Assembly: GCF_000756655.1 (NCBI RefSeq)
Contig: NZ_ARXU01000002.1
Location: 248,001-312,000 of the forward strand
Direction of reading: 5' to 3'
Length of the DNA: 64,000 nucleotides
From: Alcanivorax jadensis T9
GTDB lineage: Bacteria > Pseudomonadota > Gammaproteobacteria > Pseudomonadales > Alcanivoracaceae
The position numbers and the translations under genes are program-made. Position 1 is the stretch's first letter; every line of letters starts with the position of its first letter. This document shows, piece after piece, positions 1-10,303 of the stretch. A model generated the notes under the pieces. It made no database searches and was not told the DNA's origin. It was given only the letters and a program-made list of their open reading frames with translations.

Positions 1-834
<834 letters not shown>

Positions 835-3414
835 ATGCGCTTACCCTCCTGGACCCGATACCTGCTCCTTCTCCTGATTGCCGGCGCCGGTAGCGGGCTA
901 TCCATTCTGGCCGCCAGCTATCTGTATCTGGCCCCACAACTGCCACCAGCCAGCCAGATCCGCGAGGTGGAATACCAGATTCCCCTGCGCATTTATAGCA
1001 GCGATATAAAACTTATTGCTGAATACGGGGAAAAACGCCGACAACCGGTATCCTACGGGGAATTGCCGGAAACCCTGGTCCAGGCGGTATTGGCTGCCGA
1101 AGATGAGCGTTTCTTCAGACACAATGGCGTTGACCTGAAGGGTCTCGTACGAGCCGCCGTGGAACTGGCCCGCTACCGGGAAATCCGCTCCGGTGGCTCC
1201 ACCATCACCATGCAGGTGGCGCGTAACTTCTTCCTCAGCCGGGACCAGCGCTTTCTGCGCAAATTCAACGAGATTGTCCTGGCCATCCAAATCGAGCGGG
1301 TACTCAGCAAGGAAGAGATACTTGAGCTATACCTGAACAAAATCTATCTGGGGCACCGGGCCTACGGCGCCGAAGCCGCCGCCCAAGTCTATTACGGCAA
1401 ATCGGTGGGAGAACTCAATATCGCCCAGCAGGCCATGATCGCCGGCCTCCCAAAGGCCCCTTCAGCCTATAACCCGATCACCAACCCGGAACGGGCGCGG
1501 GTGCGGCGCAACTGGATCCTGTTTCGCATGGAAGAAACCGGTGTTCTTACTCCTGAGGCTCGCAAGGTAGCTCAGGCCGAACCGGTAAGCGCCCGCTTCC
1601 ATGCCGCCCAGCCCGAGGTGGACGCCGCCTATGTGGGCGAAATGGTCCGCCTGCAGGCTGCGAAACTGGTGGAGCAGGATATTTTTACCGATGGCATTCG
1701 CATCATCACCACCATCGACAGCAAGCGCCAGACAGCGGCCGTTCAGGCACTGCGCACCGGCCTGCACAGCTACGATGAGCGCCATGGCTATCGCGGCCCC
1801 GTAGTGCAGCAGGATATCAGCGAAGCCCCGGCATTATCAGCCATCGACGTGTCAGACAGCGAACAACCTCCAACAGAAGAGAGCGAACTGCCTGCTCAGG
1901 CAGAAAAAGCGGAAATCGAGAAAACTATTACCGGACTGGATCCGAACGTCGCCCGCTGGGTAAAGATGATCCGCAACCAGCAACGAATCGGCCCCCTGCA
2001 ACCGGTCATCGTCACCCGCGTTGGCGAACAGGATGCAGACATACTGTTCCGCGATGGTAAGCGCGCCCAACTGGCCTGGAATGATATCCGCTGGGCCCGC
2101 CCCCAGCTCAACAACAAATATGTCGGCGAAGAGCCCCAGAAAGCCGCCGATGTACTAACCCGGGGCGACATCATCCGCGTCCGTCCGGTGGGCCCCGACG
2201 ATAACCGCCGCTGGCGCCTGGCCCAGTTGCCCGTCGCGCAATCCGCCCTGGTCTCACTGGACCCGGCCACCGGCGCCGTGCTCGCCATGCAGGGCGGCTA
2301 CAGCTTTTCGGCTTCCAACTTCAACCGAGCCGTGCAAAGTGAGCGCCAGGCAGGCTCCGTATTCAAACCCTTTATCTATACTTCGGCCATGGAGAACGGC
2401 TTCACACCTGCCTCCATCATCAATGACGCGCCCGTGGTGTTCGATGACGACAAACTGGAAACCGCCTGGCGCCCCACCGGCGCCAGCGGCAAGTTCTACG
2501 GCCCCACCCGCATGCGCGAGGCCCTGTATCGCTCCCTGAACCTGGTCTCCATTCGCATTCTGCGTCAGATCGGCATCAGCCAGGCCATGGGCACTCTGAA
2601 GCGCTTCGGCCTGCCCGCTGACGGCTTTCAGCGTGACCTGTCGCTGGCACTGGGTAGTGCCAGCGTCACTCCGATGGATATCGCCAGCGCCTACGGCATC
2701 TTCGCGAACGGTGGCTACCGGGTGACCCCCTGGGCCATTCAGCGCATTGAAAATGCGGATGGCGACATCCTCTGGCAGGCAGCGGACGTCATTCTGTGCG
2801 AGCCCCCTTGTCTGCCGCCCCTCAAACTGGAGGACGAGATCCCCGAACTGGCGTCGTCGCCGGAGCCATCGGATCCGGACAACAAGGATAGCGCCGACAA
2901 ACCGGGCACACCAATTCAGCCAGAACCGGTCATGGCCCCCCGGGTACTGGATCCGCGCATTGCCTGGCTGATGAACTCCATGCTCCAGGACGTGATTCGG
3001 GTAGGCACCGGCAACAAGGCCCGTGCCCTGGGCCGTGACGACCTGGCCGGCAAGACAGGTACCACCAACGACCAGGTGGATGCCTGGTTCTCCGGCTATT
3101 CTCCGGACCTGGTGGCCACTGTCTGGGTAGGCTTCGACAACCCGGCCAACCTGGGCTGGGGCGAATACGGCGGTAAGGCGGCCCTGCCAATCTGGATCGA
3201 TTACATGGGCCCTGCCCTGCAAGGGGTTCCGGAACGACAGCTGGAACAACCCTCCGGCATCTCCACCGTGCGGATCGACCCCGACAGCGGCCTGCTAGCG
3301 CGCCCGGACAACCCCAATGCCATCCGCGAGTACTTTATTGAGGACCAAGTGCCGGAAATAGAACCCCAGCGCGGCCCCGGCGGCAGCAACAGCGCGCCGG
3401 AACAGATATTTTAA
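835..3414 (+). CDS. mrcA: Penicillin-binding protein 1A (bifunctional transglycosylase/transpeptidase)
   Basis: This class A penicillin-binding protein polymerises lipid II and cross-links peptidoglycan from the periplasmic side of the inner membrane. It has 859 residues. A single N-terminal membrane anchor spans about residues 10-32. The glycosyltransferase domain begins with EDERFFRHNG at 89-98, where E89 is the expected catalytic glutamate, and it includes GGSTITMQ. The transpeptidase domain carries SVFK with nucleophile S508 and K511, SLN at 567-569, and KTGTT at 740-744. An insert of roughly 150 residues between the domains fits the OB-like region of PBP1A. Pseudomonads often call this gene ponA. 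It is divergent from pilM and followed by a repeat and a bidirectional terminator. Confidence 0.97.
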   Translation: MRLPSWTRYLLLLLIAGAGSGLSILAASYLYLAPQLPPASQIREVEYQIPLRIYSSDIKLIAEYGEKRRQPVSYGELPETLVQAVLAAEDERFFRHNGVDLKGLVRAAVELARYREIRSGGSTITMQVARNFFLSRDQRFLRKFNEIVLAIQIERVLSKEEILELYLNKIYLGHRAYGAEAAAQVYYGKSVGELNIAQQAMIAGLPKAPSAYNPITNPERARVRRNWILFRMEETGVLTPEARKVAQAEPVSARFHAAQPEVDAAYVGEMVRLQAAKLVEQDIFTDGIRIITTIDSKRQTAAVQALRTGLHSYDERHGYRGPVVQQDISEAPALSAIDVSDSEQPPTEESELPAQAEKAEIEKTITGLDPNVARWVKMIRNQQRIGPLQPVIVTRVGEQDADILFRDGKRAQLAWNDIRWARPQLNNKYVGEEPQKAADVLTRGDIIRVRPVGPDDNRRWRLAQLPVAQSALVSLDPATGAVLAMQGGYSFSASNFNRAVQSERQAGSVFKPFIYTSAMENGFTPASIINDAPVVFDDDKLETAWRPTGASGKFYGPTRMREALYRSLNLVSIRILRQIGISQAMGTLKRFGLPADGFQRDLSLALGSASVTPMDIASAYGIFANGGYRVTPWAIQRIENADGDILWQAADVILCEPPCLPPLKLEDEIPELASSPEPSDPDNKDSADKPGTPIQPEPVMAPRVLDPRIAWLMNSMLQDVIRVGTGNKARALGRDDLAGKTGTTNDQVDAWFSGYSPDLVATVWVGFDNPANLGWGEYGGKAALPIWIDYMGPALQGVPERQLEQPSGISTVRIDPDSGLLARPDNPNAIREYFIEDQVPEIEPQRGPGGSNSAPEQIF

Positions 3415-3495
3415 TGCCTGACGCCTGACGCCTGACGCCTGACGCTAATCACTTTAAGGACAGCGTTTTCGCGTCAAGCATCAGGTTCGACAGGC
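3415..3495. repeat. Heptamer array ACGCCTG with inverted partner
   Basis: Starting right after the ponA stop codon, about four copies of a 7-bp unit ACGCCTG run to 3444. At about 3471-3486 a degenerate inverted copy (GCGTCAAGCATCAGG) faces it, with about 26 bp between the two arms. A further set of 7-bp units (TCTTGCA, TCAAGCG, TCTTGGA, TCAAGCG) follows the terminator at about 3529-3556, next to the end of maeB. The arrangement matches other heptamer elements in this window. Confidence 0.75.
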
Positions 3496-3499
3496 CCAT

Positions 3500-3527
3500 A
3501 AAAAAACCGCCTTTCGGCGGTTTTTTC
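3500..3527. terminator. Bidirectional intrinsic terminator between ponA and maeB
   Basis: The stem AAAAAACCGCC / GGCGGTTTTTT with a short TTTC loop is flanked by runs of A and T. It can therefore terminate transcription of ponA on the plus strand and maeB on the minus strand. Confidence 0.9.
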
Positions 3528-3563
3528 GTCTTGCATCAAGCGTCTTGGATCAAGCGCGCCCCA

Positions 3564-4838
3564 TCACAACTCCGGGAAAATCTCATCCAGGGAGCTCAAC
3601 GGATAGTGCGAGGGATACCCCTTGCGAGCCACACCACAATCCACCGCCGCACGAGCCACCGCCGAGGACACACGGCCCAACAGACGAGGATCATTGGGCT
3701 TGGGAATGATGTAGTCGGCGCCAAAGGTCAGCGGCTCACCGCCATAAGCGTCCAGCACTTCCTGAGGCGGCGCTTCGCGCACCAGCTCGGCAATGGCGTG
3801 CACCGCAGCGATCTTCATTTCCTCGGTGATCGAGGTGGAGCGCACATCCAGCGCACCACGGAACATGTACGGGAAACACAGCACATTGTTCACCTGGTTG
3901 GGAAAGTCGGAACGACCGGTAGCCACGATCGCATCCGGGCGCGCCGCCTTGGCCACCTCCGGGCGAATTTCCGGATCCGGATTGGCCAGGGCAAAGATGA
4001 TCGGCCGAGGGGCCATCTTCTTGACCATTTCCGGGGTCAGCATATCCGGGCCGGAAACACCGATAAACACATCCGCATCTTCCACTGCATCGTTCAGGGT
4101 GCGCTTGTCGGTATCGTTGGCCAGCGCCGCCTTGTACTGGTTGAGATCGTCTCGACGGCTATGAATCACGCCCTTGCGATCCAGCACCAGGATATTTTCC
4201 TTGCGCGCACCCATCTCGATCAGCAGCCGCACCGATGCCACGCCAGCGGCGCCGGCACCCACACAGACCACCTTGATGTCTTCGATACGCTTTTTCTGGA
4301 TTTCCAGCGCATTGATCAGACCGGCCCCCACCACGATGGCGGTACCGTGCTGATCATCGTGGAAGACCGGCACATCGCACTGCTCTTTAAGGATGCGCTC
4401 GATCTCGAAACACTCCGGCGCCCGGATATCTTCCAGGTTGATACCGCCAAACGTGCGATGGATACGCACCACAGTGTCGATAAAGGCCTGGGAGTCTTCC
4501 GCGTCCACTTCGATATCGAACACATCAATACCGGCAAACAGCTTGAACAGAATCCCCTTGCCTTCCATCACCGGCTTGGACGCCAGCGCACCCAGATTGC
4601 CAAGGCCCAGGATGGCAGTGCCATCACTGATCACGGCCACCAGATTGCCCTTGGCAGTAAAGCGGTAGGCCAGCTCCGGCTCCCGGGCGATCTCGCGCAC
4701 CGGTTCCGCCACACCCGGACTATAGGCCAGGCTCAGATCACGGCTGGTTGCCGCCGGCTTGGTCACCTCAACGCTGATTTTCCCTGGCCGCGGTTTGGCG
4801 TGGTATTCCAGGGCCGCCGTTCTCAAATCCTCAGACAT
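3564..4838 (-). CDS. maeB: NADP-type malic enzyme, short form
   Basis: This enzyme oxidatively decarboxylates malate to pyruvate, producing NAD(P)H. The 424 residues contain the N-terminal malic domain, with YSPGVAEP near residue 40 and the GKGILFKLFAGIDVFDIEVD segment near residue 93, followed by FHDDQHGTAIV near residue 140 and the nucleotide-binding GAGAAGVA near residue 172. The protein stops where the larger MaeB proteins continue into a phosphotransacetylase-like domain, so this is the short malic-domain-only form that is common in pseudomonads. The gene is transcribed toward ponA and shares its terminator. Cofactor preference cannot be settled by reading; NADP is assumed from the family. 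Confidence 0.93.
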   Translation of the reverse strand: MSEDLRTAALEYHAKPRPGKISVEVTKPAATSRDLSLAYSPGVAEPVREIAREPELAYRFTAKGNLVAVISDGTAILGLGNLGALASKPVMEGKGILFKLFAGIDVFDIEVDAEDSQAFIDTVVRIHRTFGGINLEDIRAPECFEIERILKEQCDVPVFHDDQHGTAIVVGAGLINALEIQKKRIEDIKVVCVGAGAAGVASVRLLIEMGARKENILVLDRKGVIHSRRDDLNQYKAALANDTDKRTLNDAVEDADVFIGVSGPDMLTPEMVKKMAPRPIIFALANPDPEIRPEVAKAARPDAIVATGRSDFPNQVNNVLCFPYMFRGALDVRSTSITEEMKIAAVHAIAELVREAPPQEVLDAYGGEPLTFGADYIIPKPNDPRLLGRVSSAVARAAVDCGVARKGYPSHYPLSSLDEIFPEL

Positions 4839-4908
4839 GCTGGTCTCCGCTGGTCCCTAGTCGGGCTAAACTGTCAGGCTAAACACTGTGTACGCAAGAT
4901 CTCAAAGC

Positions 4909-4936
4909 AAAAAGCACCCCGCAGGGTGCTTTTTAA
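4909..4936 (-). terminator. Intrinsic terminator of rpmE
   Basis: On the minus strand the stem AAAGCACCC / GGGTGCTTT is followed by a T-rich stretch. It lies about 30 bp downstream of the rpmE stop. Confidence 0.85.
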
Positions 4937-4966
4937 AGGCTACATAAACTGCGGTGAAAACGCTGT

Positions 4967-5185
4967 TTAGTCCTTCTTGCTGCGCATCATGCCGAAGCGC
5001 TGCTTGAACTTGTCGATCTGGCCACCGCTGTCGGCTTGCTTCTGCTTGCCAGTATAGAAAGGATGGCAAGCGGAACAAACGTCCAGGTCCATCGCACCAC
5101 CGCGGGTGGAATGGCTTTCAATAACGTTACCGCAGCTGCAGGTATAAGTCGCTGCCTGGTATTCGGGATGAATCTCTGGTTTCAT
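4967..5185 (-). CDS. rpmE: 50S ribosomal protein L31, zinc-binding form
   Basis: This is a 72-residue large-subunit ribosomal protein. Cysteines C16, C18, C37 and C40 form the zinc-binding set that marks the C+ paralogue, which cells replace with the zinc-free form under zinc limitation. The FYTGKQK sequence after the last cysteine is a family signature. The frame stays open for 16 codons upstream, but the start is placed at MKPEIHPEY, the universal L31 N-terminus. The gene is divergent from priA, the usual neighbour in gammaproteobacteria. Confidence 0.97.
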   Translation of the reverse strand: MKPEIHPEYQAATYTCSCGNVIESHSTRGGAMDLDVCSACHPFYTGKQKQADSGGQIDKFKQRFGMMRSKKD

Positions 5186-5343
5186 GGCTGAGCTCCAATA
5201 TGTGTCGCTACCTGGCTCTACGACAGGCACCACACGGCTTGCGTCTGGGAAAAAGAAGGCGAATCATAACAGCTTAATCCCAATCCGCAAGCGCTGAGGG
5301 CCTATTTGAAGGCTCTTTGGCGCAGCAGTCTTCAGGAACGCCC

Positions 5344-7515
5344 TTGTCAGCCAAGAAAACCCTGCAAATTGCCCTGCCGGTCCCGCTAACAGGCTGCTTT
5401 GACTACCTGTACCCGGGCGACACCCCGCCTCCGCGCGGCTGCCGGGTACAAGTGTCTTTCGGTCGGCGAACCCTGGTGGGCCTGGTCCACGGTCACGGCA
5501 ACAGCGATTACCCCAAACTCAAAGCCGTTCAACGGGTACTGGACGACAGCCCTGTCCTGCCGACAGAGCTTTACCAGCTGTGCGAACGGGCCGCCCGCTA
5601 CTACCACCACCCCCTCGGCGAGGTCCTCAATTACGCCCTGCCGGCCCTGCTGCGCCAGGGCAACGACGCCGAAGCGAGCCAGGAAAAGCGCTGGCAGCTT
5701 ACCGAACGGGGCCACCATGTCAGCGACGACCAGGTCAGCCGGGCTCCCCGCCAGCGCCAGGCCCTGCACACCTTGCGGGATCACCCCAAGGGGCTGAGCA
5801 GCGCCATGCTCGCCGCCCTGGAGGTTCCCTCAGCCACCCTGGCCAGCCTGCGAGACAAGGGCTGGGCGGAGCAGGTGGCTCTGGACGATGACGCGCCGCC
5901 CAAGGACATTCTGGCCCAGCCGCCCCTGGCCGCCAACGCAGAACAGCGCAAGGCCATCCGTGCCCTGCAGGAAGCCAGGGGGTTTACCCCCTTCCTGCTC
6001 GACGGTGTCACCGGCAGTGGCAAGACCGAGGTCTACTTACAGGCCATGACCGCGCATCTCACCGCCGGCAAGCAGGTACTGGTGCTGATTCCGGAAATCG
6101 GCCTGACACCGCAGACCGTGCAACGCTTCCGCCAGCGCTTCGCCGTGCCGGTGGTCACCCTGCACTCCGGACTCAGCGACCGGGAACGGCTGGACAACTG
6201 GCTGGCCGCCCGGGATGGCAAGGCACGCATCATCATCGGCACCCGTTCTGCCATCTTTACCCCGCTCGCCGACCCGGGCCTGATCATCGTCGACGAAGCC
6301 CACGACGCCTCGCTGAAACAACAGGATGGCTTTCGCTTCCACGCCCGCGACCTGGCCACCTGGCGAGCCCAGCAACTGGACATCCCGGTAGTACTCGGCA
6401 GCGCCACCCCAGCCCTGGAAACACTGCAGCTCGCTCGGCAAGAGCGCTTTCAATGGCTGAAACTGTCGCAACGGGCCACGGATCAGGGACGCCCGCCCAT
6501 CGAAATCCTCGATGGCACCCTGGCCGCCCCCGGCCAGCCACTGCTCCCCCAGTCCCTGCAGGCGATAAAACACTGCGTAGAGCAGGGCAACCAGGCCCTG
6601 GTCTTTATCAACCGGCGCGGCTACGCCCCCATGATTCTCTGCCAGGATTGCGGCTGGCAGGCGGAATGCCGCCGTTGCGACAGCTTCCTCACCTGGCACC
6701 GCAGCGAAGGCAGTCTGCGCTGTCACCACTGCGACTATCAGCAACGGGTGCCATCGCGTTGCCCGGACTGCGGCTCCAGCGCCATCCATGAAGCTGGCAG
6801 CGGCACCGAAAAACTCACCGAATTGCTGGAACAGTCAATACAGGTGCCGGTAATCCGCATCGACCGGGATGCCACCCGCCGCAAGGGCAGCCTGGACGCC
6901 CACTTGGCCACCATCCAGCAAGGCAACCCGGTGGTAATGGTGGGCACCCAGATGCTGGCCAAGGGGCATCACTTCCCGAAACTGTCTCTGGTAGTGATTC
7001 TGGATATGGATGCCGGCTTTCTCAGCGCCGACTTTCGCGGCCCGGAACAGGCCGCCCAACTGCTGCTGCAAGTGGCAGGCCGCAGCGGCCGGGAAAACCA
7101 GGGGCGGGTACTGCTGCAGACCCGCCACCCGGACCACCCACTCCTGCAACTGGCCGCCAGCGGCGACTACCCGGCCCTGGCCAGCGCCTTGCTGGAGGAA
7201 CGGAAGATGGCCGGCCTGCCCCCCTTCGGCCACCTGGCCCTGTTCCGCTGCGAAGCCATGAGCATGAACAAGGCCATGGAGTTTCTGCAGCAGCTTGCAG
7301 GTATTCCCCTGCCCCCGGACGTGCACCTGCTGGGCCCGGTCCCCGCCCCCATGGAAAGACGCGCCGGCCGCTACCGCACCCAGATGTTGCTGCAATGTAC
7401 CAGCCGCCCCCCCCTGCACCAGGCCATCAGCCTGTTGCTGGAACAGGCCCGCACCCTGCCCACCGCCCGCCAGTGCCGCTGGCATCTGGATGTGGATCCA
7501 ATTGATATGTTGTGA
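5344..7515 (+). CDS. priA: Primosomal protein N' (replication restart helicase PriA)
   Basis: PriA is a 3'-5' superfamily 2 helicase that recognises stalled forks and loads DnaB for replication restart. It begins with the DNA-binding FDYLYP region. Walker A is GVTGSGKTEVYL and the Walker B/DEAH box is IIVDEAHD. Eight cysteines in CQDCGWQAECRRC and CHHC/CPDC form the two zinc sites inserted in the helicase core. The frame is open from a TTG at 5317, but I place the start at TTG 5344, giving MSAKKTLQIALPVPL and 723 residues, because AGGA sits at a suitable distance and the homologous N-terminus begins there. No ATG fits. Confidence 0.95.
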   Translation: MSAKKTLQIALPVPLTGCFDYLYPGDTPPPRGCRVQVSFGRRTLVGLVHGHGNSDYPKLKAVQRVLDDSPVLPTELYQLCERAARYYHHPLGEVLNYALPALLRQGNDAEASQEKRWQLTERGHHVSDDQVSRAPRQRQALHTLRDHPKGLSSAMLAALEVPSATLASLRDKGWAEQVALDDDAPPKDILAQPPLAANAEQRKAIRALQEARGFTPFLLDGVTGSGKTEVYLQAMTAHLTAGKQVLVLIPEIGLTPQTVQRFRQRFAVPVVTLHSGLSDRERLDNWLAARDGKARIIIGTRSAIFTPLADPGLIIVDEAHDASLKQQDGFRFHARDLATWRAQQLDIPVVLGSATPALETLQLARQERFQWLKLSQRATDQGRPPIEILDGTLAAPGQPLLPQSLQAIKHCVEQGNQALVFINRRGYAPMILCQDCGWQAECRRCDSFLTWHRSEGSLRCHHCDYQQRVPSRCPDCGSSAIHEAGSGTEKLTELLEQSIQVPVIRIDRDATRRKGSLDAHLATIQQGNPVVMVGTQMLAKGHHFPKLSLVVILDMDAGFLSADFRGPEQAAQLLLQVAGRSGRENQGRVLLQTRHPDHPLLQLAASGDYPALASALLEERKMAGLPPFGHLALFRCEAMSMNKAMEFLQQLAGIPLPPDVHLLGPVPAPMERRAGRYRTQMLLQCTSRPPLHQAISLLLEQARTLPTARQCRWHLDVDPIDML

Positions 7516-7636
7516 GAAGGCAGCATGCTGTGGACCGCGGGGCGCGCGCTGCGTGTCCCGTGCTGCGTAATCCCGCCATTTCCCGTACAATCGCCGCCCA
7601 ATCGAACGGCCCAGATGCCCTCCACAAAAGAATGCC

Positions 7637-9391
7637 ATGAAAGAACGCCTGATTACCCTGATCGACAGCGCCCTGGACACCCTGATTGCCGAGGGGGCTC
7701 TGCCCGCCGAGGCCAAGCGCCCGGCGCAGATCGACCGCACCAAGGACAAGAGCCACGGCGACTTCGCCACCAATATCGCGCTGATGCTGGCCAAACCCGC
7801 TGGCATGAAGCCCCGCGACCTGGCGGAAAAACTGATTGCCGCCCTGCCGGCGGACAACGCCGTGGCCAAAGTGGAAATCGCCGGCCCCGGTTTTATCAAT
7901 TTTTTCCAGGCCGATGACTGGCTCACCGGCCTGCTGGATCAGGCACTGGCGGACCCATACCTTGCTGTACCCCGCCCTGAGCAGGCACAGACCGTGGTGG
8001 TGGACTACTCATCCCCCAATCTGGCCAAGGAAATGCACGTGGGGCACCTGCGCTCGTCCATCATCGGCGATGCAGTGGTGCGCACCCTGGAATTCCTCGG
8101 CCACGCGGTGGTTCGCCAGAATCACGTGGGCGATTGGGGCACCCAGTTCGGCATGCTGCTGGCCTACCTGGACGAACAGAAAAGCGAGGAAAGCGACACC
8201 GAGCTGTCCCGCGAGCTAGGAGACCTGGAAGGTTTCTACCGTGCCGCCAAGCAGCGCTTTGACGAATCCGACGCATTCGCCACCCGCGCTCGCAGCCTGG
8301 TAGTAAAACTTCAGGCCGGCGACGAAGACTGCCTGGCTCTGTGGCGGGAATTCAACAGCGTCTCCCTGAGCCACTGCCAGGCCGTCTATGACCGCCTGGG
8401 CGTCAGCTTGACTCCAGCGGACGTGCGCGGTGAAAGCGCCTACAACGATGACCTGGCGCAAGTGGTCAGCGATCTGGACGCCAGAGGCCTGCTCAGCGAG
8501 GATCAGGGCGCCCAGTGCGTGTTCATGGACGAATTCAAGAACAAGGAAGGTGCCCCGCTGCCGGTGATCGTGCAGAAAGCCGACGGTGGCTATCTGTACG
8601 CCACCACCGACCTGGCCGCCCTGCGCTACCGGGCCGGCACCCTGCATGCCGACCGCATGCTCTACTTCGTGGACCAGCGTCAGGCCCTGCACTTCCAGCA
8701 GATGTTCAGCCTGGCCAAACGGGCCGGCTTTGTGCCTGAGCCCACCGAGCTCGAACACATGGGCTTCGGCACCATGAACGGCCCGGACGGTCGCCCGTTC
8801 AAGACCCGCGACGGCGGCACCGTGAAACTGATTGATCTGCTCGACGAAGCTGAAGAACGCGCTTATACCCTGGTCAAGGACAAGAACCCGCAACTGGACG
8901 ACCAGGACCTGCGAACCATCGCCCACGCCGTGGGTATTGGCGCAGTGAAATACGCGGACCTGTCGAAGAACCGCAGCAGTGACTACATCTTCAATTTCGA
9001 GCAGATGCTCAGCTTCGAAGGCAACACCGCCCCCTATTTGCTCTACGCCTACACCCGGGTGGCCAGCGTATTCCGCAAGGCCGGTCTGGAGATGGCCCAG
9101 GTCAGCGGTGACTTCCAGCTTCAGGAAGACGCGGAGCAGGCACTGGCCGCCCGCCTGGTGCAATTCGGGGAAGTACTGGAAAGCGTGGCCGAAAAAGGCC
9201 TGCCACACCTGCTCTGCACCTATCTGTATGACGTGGCCGGCCTGTTTTCCACTTTTTACGAGCATTGCCCGATCCTCTCCGGCGACAATGAGGCCCTCAA
9301 ACAGAGCCGCCTGAAGCTGGCAGCCCTTACCGCCCGCACCCTGAAACAGGGCATGGAACTGCTGGGCCTGAGCCCGCTCGAACGGATGTAG
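7637..9391 (+). CDS. argS: Arginyl-tRNA synthetase
   Basis: This class I synthetase charges tRNA-Arg and needs the tRNA for amino-acid activation. The 584 residues match the usual length of about 580. The N-terminal Add-1 domain that binds the tRNA elbow spans about 1-110. The HIGH motif appears as HVGH at 134-137 within [16 protein letters not shown]. The C-terminal DALR anticodon-binding domain contains [16 protein letters not shown]. As usual for ArgRS, no canonical KMSKS is seen. It lies between priA and a SPOR-domain gene, the pseudomonad order. The start ATG gives [13 protein letters not shown]; no strong Shine-Dalgarno sequence is visible. Confidence 0.97.
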   Translation: MKERLITLIDSALDTLIAEGALPAEAKRPAQIDRTKDKSHGDFATNIALMLAKPAGMKPRDLAEKLIAALPADNAVAKVEIAGPGFINFFQADDWLTGLLDQALADPYLAVPRPEQAQTVVVDYSSPNLAKEMHVGHLRSSIIGDAVVRTLEFLGHAVVRQNHVGDWGTQFGMLLAYLDEQKSEESDTELSRELGDLEGFYRAAKQRFDESDAFATRARSLVVKLQAGDEDCLALWREFNSVSLSHCQAVYDRLGVSLTPADVRGESAYNDDLAQVVSDLDARGLLSEDQGAQCVFMDEFKNKEGAPLPVIVQKADGGYLYATTDLAALRYRAGTLHADRMLYFVDQRQALHFQQMFSLAKRAGFVPEPTELEHMGFGTMNGPDGRPFKTRDGGTVKLIDLLDEAEERAYTLVKDKNPQLDDQDLRTIAHAVGIGAVKYADLSKNRSSDYIFNFEQMLSFEGNTAPYLLYAYTRVASVFRKAGLEMAQVSGDFQLQEDAEQALAARLVQFGEVLESVAEKGLPHLLCTYLYDVAGLFSTFYEHCPILSGDNEALKQSRLKLAALTARTLKQGMELLGLSPLERM

Positions 9392-9412
9392 CCGAGAACC
9401 ACAGGACACCCC

Positions 9413-10042
9413 ATGGCAAAGAACACCAGCAAACGAGGGGCCAGCCGCGGCCCGGTACGCAAGAAGACGCAACGCCAGGTCCCGGGCTGGGTGTGGCTGT
9501 TCACCGGGCTGATGGTGGGCCTGTTTGTGGCGTTCCTGTTTCACCTGGGCAAGACCCAGCTGGAGCAAGGAAATAACGGCAAGGTGGCACAGAAGCCGGA
9601 GCAGCCCGCCAAACCGGCCAAGCCAGCACCGAAAAAGGACAGCAGCGACGATTCCCCGCAATTCGATTTCTACGCAGTACTGCCGAAGATGGAAGTGATC
9701 GTGCCGCAGAATGAAACCGATTCTGGCAGCCGGGACAGCCGCAAACCCGCTCAGGACAAACCGACCAGCGAACGCAAACCGGACGCCGGCACACGCTCCA
9801 GCAGCGAGCGCTATCTGCTGCAAGCGGGCAGTTTTCGCCGCAACGAGGATGCCGACCGCCGCCGTGCCGAGCTGATCCTGAAGGGCTTCGATGCCTCCAT
9901 TCAGTCCGTGGACCTGGAAAGCGGAGACAGCTGGCACCGGGTCATGATCGGCCCCTACGACAACCTTAACGCCATGCACCGGGCCCAGGATCAACTGGCC
10001 GGCAATGGCATTGAGACCCTGCCGATCAAGATGAAGAAGTGA
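9413..10042 (+). CDS. SPOR-domain membrane protein (FtsN-like)
   Basis: This 209-residue bitopic protein probably binds denuded septal peptidoglycan. A short positively charged cytoplasmic N-terminus is followed by one membrane helix at about 25-45 (WVWLFTGLMVGLFVAFLFHL). A low-complexity linker rich in Pro, Lys and Ala leads to FDFYAVLP, a motif seen ahead of SPOR domains in the DedD/FtsN group. The C-terminal SPOR domain begins at about 131 with YLLQAGSF and ends near VMIGPYDNLNAM. The position after argS is where pseudomonads keep their FtsN-like SPOR gene. I give no symbol because FtsN and DedD types cannot be separated here. Confidence 0.88.
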   Translation: MAKNTSKRGASRGPVRKKTQRQVPGWVWLFTGLMVGLFVAFLFHLGKTQLEQGNNGKVAQKPEQPAKPAKPAPKKDSSDDSPQFDFYAVLPKMEVIVPQNETDSGSRDSRKPAQDKPTSERKPDAGTRSSSERYLLQAGSFRRNEDADRRRAELILKGFDASIQSVDLESGDSWHRVMIGPYDNLNAMHRAQDQLAGNGIETLPIKMKK

Positions 10043-10055
10043 GGACGTTCCAACT

Positions 10056-10096
10056 GCAGGAGCTTGCCCGCAAGCGAGGCGGGATCAAGCTCCTGC
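10056..10096. repeat. REP-like hairpin after the SPOR gene
   Basis: Eleven perfect base pairs, GCAGGAGCTTG with CAAGCTCCTGC, are extended by CCCG/CGGG across a two-base bulge. The left part (GCAGGAGCTTGCCCGCAAGC) resembles Pseudomonas REP units. It starts 14 bp after a stop codon and may also attenuate read-through. Confidence 0.7.
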
Positions 10097-10100
10097 GGCT

Positions 10101-10232
10101 AATGGATAATTGATAACGACCCAATCCATGGCTGTGACTCTCAAAGCGCAGACGTCGCAACGAAACCATGAGCGCACCCTCTGCTGGCCCGGCACCAAAC
10201 CCCCTCGCGAGCTATCCACTATCAATCATCAA
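10101..10232. repeat. Degenerate copy of the heptamer-armed element
   Basis: The left arm AATGGATAATTGATAAC is identical to 17 bases of the left arm of the complete element at 37231-37386. The right arm at 10212-10232 agrees at 18 of 20 positions with the right arm of the element at 23325-23471, counted by eye, but it lacks one internal 7-bp unit. The central GC hairpin found in the other two copies is absent. Confidence 0.65.
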
Positions 10233-10246
10233 ATGCCCTCTCTTCC

Positions 10247-10274
10247 CTTGAATCCCTTATCGCCAGCCCCACAT
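10247..10274 (+). promoter_or_regulatory. Sigma-32 (RpoH) type promoter for hslVU
   Basis: The -35 CTTGAAT at 10247-10253 and the -10 CCCCACAT at 10267-10274 are separated by 13 bp, close to the heat-shock consensus CTTGAA-N(11-16)-CCCCATNT. The start codon of hslV is about 30 bp downstream, and HslVU is a classic heat-shock operon. Confidence 0.8.
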
Positions 10275-10303
10275 CTGCAAAACCACTATAAAAGGAGCTT
10301 ACC

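Noticed and set aside
3564-4838. Truncated MaeB missing its phosphotransacetylase domain
   Set aside because: The 424-residue form is complete for the short malic enzyme class, and the stop is followed by a normal terminator.
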